In this document: one piece after another, positions 1 to 8,423 of the stretch
Layout of the letters: each line of letters opens with the position of its first letter
How positions within the stretch are numbered: position 1 is the first letter of the stretch
Assembly (NCBI RefSeq): GCF_003182155.1
Contig: NZ_QGTG01000001.1
Location: 788,390 to 852,389, forward strand
Source of the DNA: Chitinophaga sp. S165
GTDB taxonomy: Bacteria; Bacteroidota; Bacteroidia; Chitinophagales; Chitinophagaceae
DNA length: 64,000 nucleotides
Direction: 5' to 3'
Position numbers and translations under genes: made by a program
The notes under the pieces: generated by a model
Seen by the model: the letters and a program-made list of their open reading frames with translations, nothing else
Databases searched by the model: none
What the model was told of the DNA's origin: nothing

Positions 1-3000
1 CTGTCCGAGTTCTTTATAGGCTGTTTCGAACCAGTCCTTATCAACAGCTCCGTCCCTGAAGTCCTGAATATCAACAGCGGAATATCTTGCTATTTCACTT
101 TCTGCTTCCGCATTATCTTCCCCGTAACCCGATGTTTTAGTATGCGCATGCATCCACCAGATGCCTGCATCCAATCCTTTCCAGTTAAGATATCTGCTGA
201 TGAACTTCTGCCACTGTGGCGCATATACTGCCGCCTCGAGAAGTTGCGTATCAGATACTTTGAGTTTGCTGACGCATTCTTCAAATATCTCCTGTGTATC
301 TGTTACCAGTGGATAGCAACGTTTCAGCAATGCACTGAACATTTGCTGTTTACTATATTCGTTTGAAGAATAAACATATCCCCTATGTAACGCCGTTTTT
401 CCAAGCCCTGCCATGATGCTGACAAAACGTTGCACTCCTCCCAGCCATTGCAACTCCTGTACTAATCTTGTTACCGGTGTTGCAGAGTCGCCTCTTTTCA
501 GTTCTATGTCAAGCAGGTGCTCACGTAAACGGTCAAACATAGGCGTCAAAAAGGGGTAAAGATCAAAGTAGTTGTTACTCTCTCCGGGTTTCTTTACAAA
601 CGACAGTGTCCGTATATTGTCGCCAGACAACATGCCCCTGTACATTTCACTTTCAGAGATCACTCCCAGTTTAAATGCCCGGCAGAAGATACTCAACGGG
701 GGAAGATGATGCACAATATTCTCTTCGAGACCTGTAAATTGACGCCAATGAAATAACTGCCAGCATTTCTCTACCAGGTGGTCGGGAAGCTTATGACTAT
801 CTATCTTATCAAGGAACAGGTCTAGCAGGTTATTGCCCTGCCAGCCATCCTGCCAGCGGTAATAACGATCATCATCCTCGTCGTCGTCTTCGTCTTTATG
901 ATATAAAACGTCATCGGGTAAAGCAGCAAAAATACGGGTGGTCGCCCCTATCAGAAAATCATCCTGCTCTTCAAAAGGATGAATAAATGATAATGCTCCT
1001 GTGATCCTCGTAAGCGGGTTGTACCATCTGTATTGAAGGTTGTCGTCCTGCATGCTATCCGGCACTAATTCATCCAACACCGGGATATATGGCAATGCAA
1101 ATGAGCTCTCTCTGTCAGTGGATATCGAATCCCGTTGCACCGCGATGATGTTTAAGAGGAACAGGTCCCTCGGCGCCAAACCCGACGACTGATACCACTC
1201 TTCCCACACTTCCGGTAATGGATGATCTTCGTACTCTTCGCGGGGTGACGCATATTTATGATGATACCCTTTCTTTGGCAGGAACATATTTCCCAACAAC
1301 ATGGCCGATCTTGTATTGTCATAGTTCACTGTCTCGTATTCATAGTCCTTATGGGCTATAAATAAATCATACAGCCCTTGCAGTGCGACCCTGATCGATT
1401 GTTTCGGAACAGAAAAACCATATTCTCCTTCTGCCAGGTATTTACCATACAGATCATCTGTATCTACTACAGGCGCTACAACAGGTGATAACTGTTGCGG
1501 GTCAAACAGTCCATATCCATTTTCCGCAGTAAAATTGTTTGTTTCTCCGCCGCCGGAAAGCTGTTCAAGTAATATTTCCTCCTTCTGGGAAATACTCTTT
1601 CTTGCTTTAAACGTTTCCAGTAATTCGGGTAATGCGGTCAATTCCCTTTTTTGCTGTTGCATTTGCAAGGCAATGTCCAGCCCTGCCAGTCGTTGTTCAC
1701 CATCCCCCTGCAACAGAGAACGTGTAATATCGCTTAATAAACTATCTGACTGTTTGAGCAGCAGTGCTATGACTTTAGCTCTTATTGTACCACTTTTCCG
1801 TTTCAGCAATTCCTTGAATACACCAGATTCTTCAGCAGTCAGCGTAGTTGTTGCCAGTCCTTTAAATGCTGCATCCAGCAGAAACTCTCCTCTTTCTTTC
1901 AATATGCGGAAACAGAAATTACGCTGGTAATCAGTTACAGGCTTTAGCTCTTTCTTTTCCGCCCAGTAATAACTTGTATGGTCAGGCAAGACTACTCTAG
2001 TCAATTGCTCTTTCACACTTAATTCCATCTCGTCAAAATATGATAATACAAGGTCCAGCCGTTCCTGTTTATCCAGCAAAAGCGCCAGCATTACCTCAAA
2101 TATTGCGCTCCTGCTATATGTTATATTCATCCAGGAAAAAGCGATACTGTTAAATGCTTTTTCCTTCACTGCAGAACGCTGCAATATGGCCTGTAACTTT
2201 CCAAACAGATCGGGATATTGCTCATCATAAAATGCAGGGTTCTCCGGTATCCTAAACTCAAGAATGTTCACTGCAATACCGTTAACGACCAGGTGCCCGT
2301 CAGTCAAAGCAGGGAATAGAACAGGCATATCCAGTTCAAAATGTTTCGCCTCCATCACAAATTTCAGCGCGACGCAACGCTTCTCTGGAGAAGGATCTTC
2401 CACCAGCTGTAACAGATAAGGTAAAGTCTGTTCTATATCGAACACACCCTGGGCCCATAGCGCCATATAAATATCTGTATTGTTCTGGCTCTTTATTCCC
2501 TCAGGTATACGCGCGGGTTCGGACAGGTACTCATATGCCTTTTGCAGGAATGCATTTACTGCGGATGCTTTTTCTGTTTCCCAGCTTACTCCTGCCCATA
2601 CATCGATCGCTCTGACGACTGAGGAGAATCTGGTCATTTTGTTATCCACCAATACTTTGATCATATAGATCAATGCGCCTCTGCTGCTTTCATCCAGTGC
2701 TTCCAATATGGTTTGCCGTAGCCCTTCCTGTCGCTGTGCAGCCAGCAGCAATTTCTCCACCAGCTGCCATGCAGCTTCTTTTTCACTTAACAACAGCGCC
2801 TTTATCACACCCCGGCTAACCTTGCCGATAACCTCTTTATTAAAAATAATATCTTCCAATAAAGAGAACACGCCTTTATCATCAAGATCTATTGCGGCAG
2901 CCCACAGGTAGAACAGGGACGTTGTTGGAAGCTGATGGTCCCATATGATCTGTTCTTTAATATCCAGATCGTAGCATATATACTCGTACCCGTCGATATA

Positions 3001-3468
3001 TTGCAGCTTAGAGGCTTGTGTAATAGTATTACCCAGGAAATTCCACTGGTTGGGAAGATATAATTCACGCTTCCCAGGCGACCGGAACGAACGGCGGTCA
3101 TACCCTATCTGGTACATCAGTTCAGGAAACTTGTACCAGGCGTGCTTTACGTATATCGCCTTTTCTTCTCCGAAAAGGAAGATGAGCAGGTTATAAGCCT
3201 CCTGGTCGTTCCATTCATTCTCAGGCAGCAATTCCGCCAACCTCATATATCGTTTATCGCCATACGCTACATTAGTATAGCCGTAAAAATATTCCTCTTC
3301 ATTCTGATAAGGAGGAAGTTTGGCCATCAGTACCAATATAATTTCAGCAGTTCTTTTTGTCAGCAACGCATGACTGGCAGTACCATCATAAATAGATTTC
3401 AGGGTGGTTTCCAGTTCGTTTACGTAGTTGGGGATAATCCTTGTATCAAGGAATTGTTGGACATTCAT
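1..3468 (-). CDS. DUF5724/DUF4132-like large protein, C-terminus beyond window
   Basis: An uninterrupted minus-strand frame runs from an ATG at 3466-3468 to the window edge, giving 1156 residues without a stop. It begins MNVQQFLDTRIIPNYVNELE and is helix-rich and repeat-like in the middle, as in HEAT-type scaffolds. An Asp/Glu run (HKDEDDDEDDDRYY) lies near residue 860. Near the cut end it has the segment WKGLDAGIWWMHAHTKT, which I associate with the DUF4132 region of the Bacteroidota DUF5724/DUF4132 proteins; E. coli MolR also carries DUF4132. Biochemical function is not established for this group. No signal peptide or membrane segment is visible, so it is probably cytoplasmic. It lies 41 bases downstream of the small gene at 3510-3935 in the same direction, so the two are probably co-transcribed. 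Family assignment is from memory; that it is one large real gene is certain. Confidence 0.8.
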   Translation of the reverse strand, partial: MNVQQFLDTRIIPNYVNELETTLKSIYDGTASHALLTKRTAEIILVLMAKLPPYQNEEEYFYGYTNVAYGDKRYMRLAELLPENEWNDQEAYNLLIFLFGEEKAIYVKHAWYKFPELMYQIGYDRRSFRSPGKRELYLPNQWNFLGNTITQASKLQYIDGYEYICYDLDIKEQIIWDHQLPTTSLFYLWAAAIDLDDKGVFSLLEDIIFNKEVIGKVSRGVIKALLLSEKEAAWQLVEKLLLAAQRQEGLRQTILEALDESSRGALIYMIKVLVDNKMTRFSSVVRAIDVWAGVSWETEKASAVNAFLQKAYEYLSEPARIPEGIKSQNNTDIYMALWAQGVFDIEQTLPYLLQLVEDPSPEKRCVALKFVMEAKHFELDMPVLFPALTDGHLVVNGIAVNILEFRIPENPAFYDEQYPDLFGKLQAILQRSAVKEKAFNSIAFSWMNITYSRSAIFEVMLALLLDKQERLDLVLSYFDEMELSVKEQLTRVVLPDHTSYYWAEKKELKPVTDYQRNFCFRILKERGEFLLDAAFKGLATTTLTAEESGVFKELLKRKSGTIRAKVIALLLKQSDSLLSDITRSLLQGDGEQRLAGLDIALQMQQQKRELTALPELLETFKARKSISQKEEILLEQLSGGGETNNFTAENGYGLFDPQQLSPVVAPVVDTDDLYGKYLAEGEYGFSVPKQSIRVALQGLYDLFIAHKDYEYETVNYDNTRSAMLLGNMFLPKKGYHHKYASPREEYEDHPLPEVWEEWYQSSGLAPRDLFLLNIIAVQRDSISTDRESSFALPYIPVLDELVPDSMQDDNLQYRWYNPLTRITGALSFIHPFEEQDDFLIGATTRIFAALPDDVLYHKDEDDDEDDDRYYRWQDGWQGNNLLDLFLDKIDSHKLPDHLVEKCWQLFHWRQFTGLEENIVHHLPPLSIFCRAFKLGVISESEMYRGMLSGDNIRTLSFVKKPGESNNYFDLYPFLTPMFDRLREHLLDIELKRGDSATPVTRLVQELQWLGGVQRFVSIMAGLGKTALHRGYVYSSNEYSKQQMFSALLKRCYPLVTDTQEIFEECVSKLKVSDTQLLEAAVYAPQWQKFISRYLNWKGLDAGIWWMHAHTKTSGYGEDNAEAESEIARYSAVDIQDFRDGAVDKDWFETAYKELGQ

Positions 3469-3509
3469 AATTAAAAAGGATATAAATAACTATATAGGGT
3501 TTTGTACCA

Positions 3510-3935
3510 TCATCTGTAACCTCCGGCAAGGAATGTCAATCTTATGAATGTGATCACAGTATCCGGAGAAAGATTTAGTTGTCCCGATAAGAGCTTCAGC
3601 TCTTCATCGTCAGCAAATACAGCATACATCCCGTCTTCAAAGGCCTGTAGGGCAGTTTCCTGCGCTTTCACCACATCAGCTTTCTGTTCGTTATAAATGC
3701 TGCCGAAGCCGATCTTACCAGCTGATGCCTTATCTGCTATTTGTTCGTCGGTTAGAAAGGGTAACAGGTTCTTCTCAAAAGGTTTACTATTATAAGTAAT
3801 CACCTGTTGTTTAACAACAGCCGTGATCAAATTGTGAAGGCTGGGTTGGTTGCCTATGTCATCTATTTCGATCATCTGTCTTTCGAGTAAAGCCTGTTTT
3901 CGTCCCGCTTGTTTAACATTGATTATCAATTCCAT
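3510..3935 (-). CDS. hypothetical protein upstream of the DUF4132-like gene
   Basis: 141 residues, beginning MELIINVKQAGRKQALLERQ. I do not recognise the family. It has no signal peptide, membrane segment or cysteine motif. The N-terminal third looks beta-rich, the rest helical, with an acidic patch (FADDEEL) before a hydrophobic C-terminus. It precedes the large DUF5724/DUF4132-like gene by 41 bases on the same strand, so a shared transcript and a joint role are plausible. A short repeat of this pairing in other genomes would be the best evidence of function. The ATG at 3933-3935 is the first in the frame, and no good Shine-Dalgarno sequence is present, as is usual in this phylum. Confidence 0.75.
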   Translation of the reverse strand: MELIINVKQAGRKQALLERQMIEIDDIGNQPSLHNLITAVVKQQVITYNSKPFEKNLLPFLTDEQIADKASAGKIGFGSIYNEQKADVVKAQETALQAFEDGMYAVFADDEELKLLSGQLNLSPDTVITFIRLTFLAGGYR

Positions 3936-3998
3936 CAGGGTTTCTATTTACAATGACAGCCCCAAGATAAAAAAATTCACTTAAATACCCTTAACGGT

Positions 3999-4006
3999 TA
4001 TCTTTG
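3999..4006 (+). promoter_or_regulatory. -7 box TATCTTTG at the DUF6965 gene
   Basis: Exact match to the Bacteroidota -7 consensus TAnnTTTG, ending 4 bases before the ATG at 4011. If used, transcription would start at or next to the start codon, giving a leaderless or nearly leaderless mRNA. No clear -33 TTTG partner was found. Confidence 0.45.
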
Positions 4007-4010
4007 CCGC

Positions 4011-4244
4011 ATGAAATATGCCGACAAAGAGATCCAGGAGATGGAGGAATTTTTTAAAACAGCTGATTTACCTGAAACAATTGAACTGAGTGCCGGGAGT
4101 GTTATTACGAATGTTCCTGCCTTTATATTCAGTCACCTTCAGATCATTAAATTAAGAAAAGGGGTGGGAATTTTTGAGGTTTTCTATGACCGTCTTTTAC
4201 AGGTAAAAGAAAAATTATCTGCTACAGAGCAGGGAGTAGCCTGA
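4011..4244 (+). CDS. DUF6965 family protein
   Basis: 77 residues, beginning MKYADKEIQEMEEFFKTADL. The pattern of an acidic N-terminal helix, the phrase LPETIELSAGSVITNVPAFI, then SHLQIIK and a C-terminal helix FYDRLLQVKEKL fits the small Bacteroidota family DUF6965, as I remember it. Function is unknown; it is likely a small cytoplasmic helical protein. It is a single-gene unit: a TAnnTTTG box sits just ahead of the start and a hairpin spans its stop codon. It converges on the AraC regulator at 4259. Confidence 0.75.
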   Translation: MKYADKEIQEMEEFFKTADLPETIELSAGSVITNVPAFIFSHLQIIKLRKGVGIFEVFYDRLLQVKEKLSATEQGVA

Positions 4245-4260
4245 TTACTCCCACTGCTCT
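4226..4260. terminator. bidirectional hairpin between convergent genes
   Basis: Arms AGAGCAGGGAGTA (4226-4238) and TACTCCCACTGCTCT (4246-4260) pair with a two-base bulge. The hairpin covers the stop codons of the DUF6965 gene and of the AraC gene. Reading on the minus strand, a T-rich run follows within about ten bases. Confidence 0.5.
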
Positions 4261-5143
4261 AGACCAGTTTCGCCGACCGGGGCGTCATGCCCGTCTGCTT
4301 CTTGAAAAAGTTATTAAAATACGCCGGATAGTCAAACCCCAGGCTATAAGCAATATCCGCGATACTCCAATCTGTATTTCTTAGCAATAATTTTGCTTCT
4401 GCAATGATTCTTTCCCTGATATGCACTGTGGTAGCTTTTCCCGTTACCTCTCTCACGGCATGGTTCAGGTGATTGACATGTACGGTCAGATGTTTGGCAT
4501 AGTCTCCCGCTGTCTTCAATGATAACGCCTGTGAAGGAGAATGCACCGGGAATTGTTTTTCCAGCAGTTCCATAAAGGACATCGTAATACGTACTGCCGC
4601 ACTGCTTGACCGGTTCACTGTTGCCGCCGGCTGCATTCGCAGTGCTTCATGAATGATCAGGTTAACATAGTTGCCGATCACATCATATTTATGTACGTAA
4701 TCAGACGCTTCTTCTTCGATCATTTTCCTGAAAAGGTTCTCTGCAGTAGCGTACTGCTCCTCACTCAGGAAACATACGGGGTTACCTCCTATCTTGAATA
4801 AAGGCGAATCCTGCAGGGAGAAATGTGCACGGTCACGTACATTGATAAATTCCTCTGTAAACTGGCAATAATAGCCCGTCCATCTTTCAGAAACGGGTTC
4901 CCAGCTATATGGCACTAAAGGATTTGAAAAGGTCAGTGCGGGCCTGTCTACCAGAATTCCCTGGTCGGCATAATGCAACCTGCTGATACCTCTGAATAAA
5001 GTTATTTTATAAAAATCCCTGCGGACATAAGGTGTGGCTGTTTTATATTGTTCACTTACCGCGTGCACTTTAAAAGGCCCATTCTCAAGTCTTACACTAT
5101 CACATCCGTATGCGAAAGAGTCTCTGTTAACGTTGGCTTCCAT
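4259..5143 (-). CDS. AraC family transcriptional regulator
   Basis: 294 residues. The N-terminal two thirds form a cupin-like effector region (RDFYKITLFRGISRLHYAD, then LTFSNPLVPYSWEP), typical of AraC proteins that sense a small molecule. The C-terminal 100 residues hold two helix-turn-helix motifs: the segment after HVNHLNHAVREVTGKATT and the classic second motif SIADIAYSLGFDYPAYFNNFFKKQTGMTP. It is a cytoplasmic DNA-binding regulator with unknown ligand. It lies downstream of the TonB receptor on the same strand but is separated by 130 bases with a long inverted repeat, so it probably has its own control. Possible targets are itself or the convergent neighbour; nothing in the sequence shows which. 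Confidence 0.93.
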   Translation of the reverse strand: MEANVNRDSFAYGCDSVRLENGPFKVHAVSEQYKTATPYVRRDFYKITLFRGISRLHYADQGILVDRPALTFSNPLVPYSWEPVSERWTGYYCQFTEEFINVRDRAHFSLQDSPLFKIGGNPVCFLSEEQYATAENLFRKMIEEEASDYVHKYDVIGNYVNLIIHEALRMQPAATVNRSSSAAVRITMSFMELLEKQFPVHSPSQALSLKTAGDYAKHLTVHVNHLNHAVREVTGKATTVHIRERIIAEAKLLLRNTDWSIADIAYSLGFDYPAYFNNFFKKQTGMTPRSAKLV

Positions 5144-5149
5144 ATTATC

Positions 5150-5209
5150 AAATTTGAGATAAGACTATTCTAACAATAAATCTACGTTAAAATAGTCTTA
5201 CTCAAATTT
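5150..5209. repeat. long inverted repeat ahead of the AraC gene
   Basis: Left arm AAATTTGAGATAAGACTATT (5150-5169) and right arm AATAGTCTTACTCAAATTT (5191-5209) are complementary except for one missing base, with a 21-base loop. It begins 7 bases upstream of the AraC start. It could be an operator for a dimeric regulator, a 5'-UTR hairpin, or the terminator of the TonB receptor gene. Confidence 0.7.
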
Positions 5210-5273
5210 TTATCTCAGAAATCAACGGCATTCATTACACCAAAACGGCCACTATTTAATTGAATAGTTTTTC

Positions 5274-7826
5274 TTAACGCAAGCCATACGTTAACGTCAG
5301 ATAATACATCCCACCGATAGACGGACCTCCCAGGAAAGAGTAGTAATACTTGTTCAACAGGTTACTGGCCCCTAATTTCGCCCGGCAGTTGATCTTATCG
5401 AACGTGTATGTTACCTGTGCGTCAAGGGTATTATAAGCCTTTACATCGCCATTTACGAGGAAGGACTGCCAGTAATATCCGCTTTGCCATTTCCAGGAAA
5501 TACCGGCCCCTGCATGCTTAAATATGCGTTCCTTTGCTACGGATACATTCACTGTCCAGGCCGGGGTATTAAACCCATCTTCCAGTCCGTCTTCCTTATC
5601 CGATTTCTTCAGTTTTGCATAGGTCACATTTCCATTAGTTACGTAATTATTTTCCGTGTAGGTCAGACCAACACTTCCTCCATAGTTGTTCACTTCCGTC
5701 TGCGAATTCGTCCACATACGGTAAGGGCTTTGTTTGTTTTTGCTGTAAAGGGCGAAGGGAATAGAGTCAGCCACCTGCGTATCAGGCACATTCATATTGG
5801 TTTGGGCGATAAAGTTGCTGTACTTATTGAGATAAGCTTCCGCGTCTATAAAGAACCTGCCGTCGCCGAAGATGCCTTTATACCCGAGCTCCATCGACTT
5901 TACATGTTCTGCTTTGATATACGTATAGGGATTCTTTTTCAGGATGCCCTGGTTCTTTGTAATAGCTTCCGTCTGGGTTAGTACGCCAGTATTAATATCG
6001 TTCAGCACCGCCTGCTGGAAACTGGTAATAGAAGATGCCAGCCATGCATTTTCAAAAATACCATGTGACATTGCAGGTAGTCCACCCACACGTTTCACCC
6101 CACCGCTGTTCACATTGGAATATGCTTCAAAGATACTCGGGTAACGGTAACCACTCTGGTAAGACGCTCTGAAGTGCTGTGTATTTACCGGCGAATACAC
6201 GGCTGTAAAACGTGGCGTGATCATCAGGTCAAAGTAGTCATTCTTATCTCCCCGTATAATAGCCCCAAGTTTAAGGCTGCCATCCAGTAATATTTTCGTA
6301 ACAGATACAAATCCACCCGTCTTGGCATAATGAATATTTGTGTACTCTTTTCCCTGCTTTGGATTGATAAAATAATTCCCATCCGGCTCAATGATATAGG
6401 TACGGTGATCACCTCCTGCAAGGACCTGCATGCCCAGTTTCTCTTTTACATCTTTTAGCAGATGTGCTGTCAGATCTACCTGACCTTCAGCATGTATAAA
6501 ACTTGCTTTTACTTTTAATGCCGCGCCCAGGTCCCAGTTATTGATCTGCGCCAGTTTGTTCAGCGTGTTATTAAACCCCTCTGTCCCTGGCAGATATCTT
6601 CCGGCATCGGCCGCTGTTCTTGCCTGCCGATGCGCATCTGCAATAGTAGCTCCACCCCCCGTCGCATTATTGAAAGCAGTGGTATAGTCAGCGTACCACC
6701 TATCGTCTGGTTTGTAGTTGCGGTCAATATTCTCGGCCATAGACCGGAGATTGTATGAATTGCCGGTATTCTCCCGATTCAGATACAGTCTCAGTTCCAC
6801 GCTGTTTGACTGGAACTGTAATCCATGTTGTTGTACCAGGTAATCCTGCAGACGGAAACGGTTCGACCGCTGATATACGTTATCCAGCAGTGCCATATGA
6901 TACAGATAAGTCAGGGTCATTCCGGGCTTCAGTTGATAATAAATGCCTGCATCTGCCTTGATATTCTGCAAATCATAGTCCACCACATCCTTCTCATCAT
7001 AACCGGTACGCGCTACTACGTAATTACGGCCGCCCAGTGTGATCGTTTTCCTGTTGGAGGATTCGTTCCCGTAACTGCTTAAAGGGTCCTGTGCCGGGTT
7101 ATCCGGTCCCAGTAAACCGGTACTCGCGTTGGCTTTCCCGTTCAGTTCCTGATGATCGTTCGCGATCCAGTCATATCCTTTGTTAAATGTAACGTTGATC
7201 TTAAATGCCAGTCTGGGGCTGATCACTTTAGCCCAACGCAGGCTTGTTTCCGTATAGGCTTTTACTGCGCTGTTTGCATCGCCCAGGTGTGTCAACGCTG
7301 TTTTCTGCTGCAGACTCACACCTTCCGAGGTAAATGGATTTTTTGTAGAGATGTTAGCCAATCCGTTAACGGTATTCATTCCATATAATGCAGATGCTAC
7401 ACCCGGCAGGATCTCTACGTTACTTACATCCAGGTCGGATGGCCCCAGTGCATTCGCAATAGGACCGCCAATGTGTGGCGATTGCACGTCCATACCGTCT
7501 ACCAGTTGTGCGAAACGCACATTTGTAGTGTTGGCAAAACCACGCGCATTCAATACCTTAAAACCGAGGCTTGGAGTGATCAACTGTACCCCCTGTAAAT
7601 GTTCCAGGGCATCATAAAAAGAAGGAGCTGCAGACACCCTGAAATATTGTTCCCCAGCCTTCTGAATACTTACCGGCGACTGTAACAGACTCTCCTTCGT
7701 ACGGGAAGCCGATACAGTTACTTCAGATAATATTTTTACGACTGTGTCTCTCTGCAAATAAGCAGTATCCTGTCCGTACGCAACTGTACTAAGAAAAATA
7801 AAAGCGATGAATAGATGTTTGGTCAT
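5274..7826 (-). CDS. TonB-dependent outer-membrane receptor, possible molybdate/metal uptake
   Basis: 850 residues from the ATG at 7824-7826. I prefer this start because it opens a clean signal peptide (MTKHLFIAFIFLSTVAYGQ); the frame extends 19 codons further upstream. A plug domain follows at about residues 45-165, with ALYGMNTVNGLANISTKNPF as the end-of-plug hallmark, then a long beta-barrel ending in the aromatic C-terminus MYYLTLTYGLR. It lacks the N-terminal carboxypeptidase-regulatory domain of SusC proteins, so it resembles siderophore or metal receptors more than glycan receptors. It lies 83 bases downstream of a ModE-type regulator, next to molybdenum-cofactor genes. From that context I infer that it may import molybdate, tungstate or a chelated form; the sequence alone does not show the ligand. 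Confidence 0.9.
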   Translation of the reverse strand: MTKHLFIAFIFLSTVAYGQDTAYLQRDTVVKILSEVTVSASRTKESLLQSPVSIQKAGEQYFRVSAAPSFYDALEHLQGVQLITPSLGFKVLNARGFANTTNVRFAQLVDGMDVQSPHIGGPIANALGPSDLDVSNVEILPGVASALYGMNTVNGLANISTKNPFTSEGVSLQQKTALTHLGDANSAVKAYTETSLRWAKVISPRLAFKINVTFNKGYDWIANDHQELNGKANASTGLLGPDNPAQDPLSSYGNESSNRKTITLGGRNYVVARTGYDEKDVVDYDLQNIKADAGIYYQLKPGMTLTYLYHMALLDNVYQRSNRFRLQDYLVQQHGLQFQSNSVELRLYLNRENTGNSYNLRSMAENIDRNYKPDDRWYADYTTAFNNATGGGATIADAHRQARTAADAGRYLPGTEGFNNTLNKLAQINNWDLGAALKVKASFIHAEGQVDLTAHLLKDVKEKLGMQVLAGGDHRTYIIEPDGNYFINPKQGKEYTNIHYAKTGGFVSVTKILLDGSLKLGAIIRGDKNDYFDLMITPRFTAVYSPVNTQHFRASYQSGYRYPSIFEAYSNVNSGGVKRVGGLPAMSHGIFENAWLASSITSFQQAVLNDINTGVLTQTEAITKNQGILKKNPYTYIKAEHVKSMELGYKGIFGDGRFFIDAEAYLNKYSNFIAQTNMNVPDTQVADSIPFALYSKNKQSPYRMWTNSQTEVNNYGGSVGLTYTENNYVTNGNVTYAKLKKSDKEDGLEDGFNTPAWTVNVSVAKERIFKHAGAGISWKWQSGYYWQSFLVNGDVKAYNTLDAQVTYTFDKINCRAKLGASNLLNKYYYSFLGGPSIGGMYYLTLTYGLR

Positions 7827-7909
7827 AATAGCTATTTGCCTCGTTGTGTATTTCAGAATATAACGAATAGGTAAAAAAAGCACATTCCAATGATGTGCAT
7901 ATGTGGGTT

Positions 7910-8275
7910 TTATTTCAGGCGTTGTGTCTCTTCTTCGAGGAATTTGCTGAACCGAACTCTCAATTCACGATGGTAAGCTATCAGCTGACGGGCCTCTTCT
8001 GAAATAGCCGAACCTCCGCCATTATCGCCACCGGTGCTGGTCACCACCAACGGTGTATCAGACATGTTGTTCAGGTTATTAATGAGTTCCCAGGCCTTCT
8101 TATAGGACATCTTCATCTTCTTTGCCGCCTGGTTAATAGAGCCGGTTTCCTGGATTAGCTCCAGCAATTCCACCGGTCCGGGACCGAAGAAACGTTTGCC
8201 ATTGCCTTCTACCCACAAACTGCCATTCACCTTCAATGCGCCGTTCACCAATATGTCTTTAATTGCTTTTTCCAT
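7910..8275 (-). CDS. ModE-type winged-helix regulator, DNA-binding domain only
   Basis: 121 residues matching the N-terminal LysR-like DNA-binding domain of ModE. Diagnostic segments are FGPGPVELLELIQETGSINQ, AAKKMKMSYKKAWELIN and TGGDNGGGSAISEEARQLI. Full ModE proteins carry C-terminal TOBE/Mop domains that bind molybdate; here the protein ends after the dimerising helix, so it would have to respond through another protein or act constitutively. It sits between moaA and the TonB receptor on the same strand, has its own TAnnTTTG box, and probably forms a two-gene operon with the receptor. Domain-only ModE proteins are common, so the truncation is not necessarily damage. Confidence 0.88.
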   Translation of the reverse strand: MEKAIKDILVNGALKVNGSLWVEGNGKRFFGPGPVELLELIQETGSINQAAKKMKMSYKKAWELINNLNNMSDTPLVVTSTGGDNGGGSAISEEARQLIAYHRELRVRFSKFLEEETQRLK

Positions 8276-8301
8276 TTATCTGATTCCGGTTATGATTATC
8301 A

Positions 8302-8309
8302 CAAACATA
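8302..8309 (-). promoter_or_regulatory. -7 box TATGTTTG for the ModE-type gene
   Basis: The minus strand reads TATGTTTG, an exact TAnnTTTG match 26 bases upstream of the start codon. The predicted transcript start would leave a leader of about 20 nt. No convincing -33 element was found. Confidence 0.5.
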
Positions 8310-8423
8310 TCGCTATAAACGCATATTTTCATGATCCAACGTTAGTCTTATGTAATGTGTTTCCCGGATCACCGCACAATCAATTACACCAGCCATTACA
8401 TTATGATGAAGTTCTTCCCATAA

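Noticed and set aside
1535..1930. Plus-strand open frames at 1.5-3.5 kb
   Set aside because: The minus strand carries one uninterrupted 1156-codon frame here; these plus-strand frames are low-complexity Ser/Cys-rich shadows.
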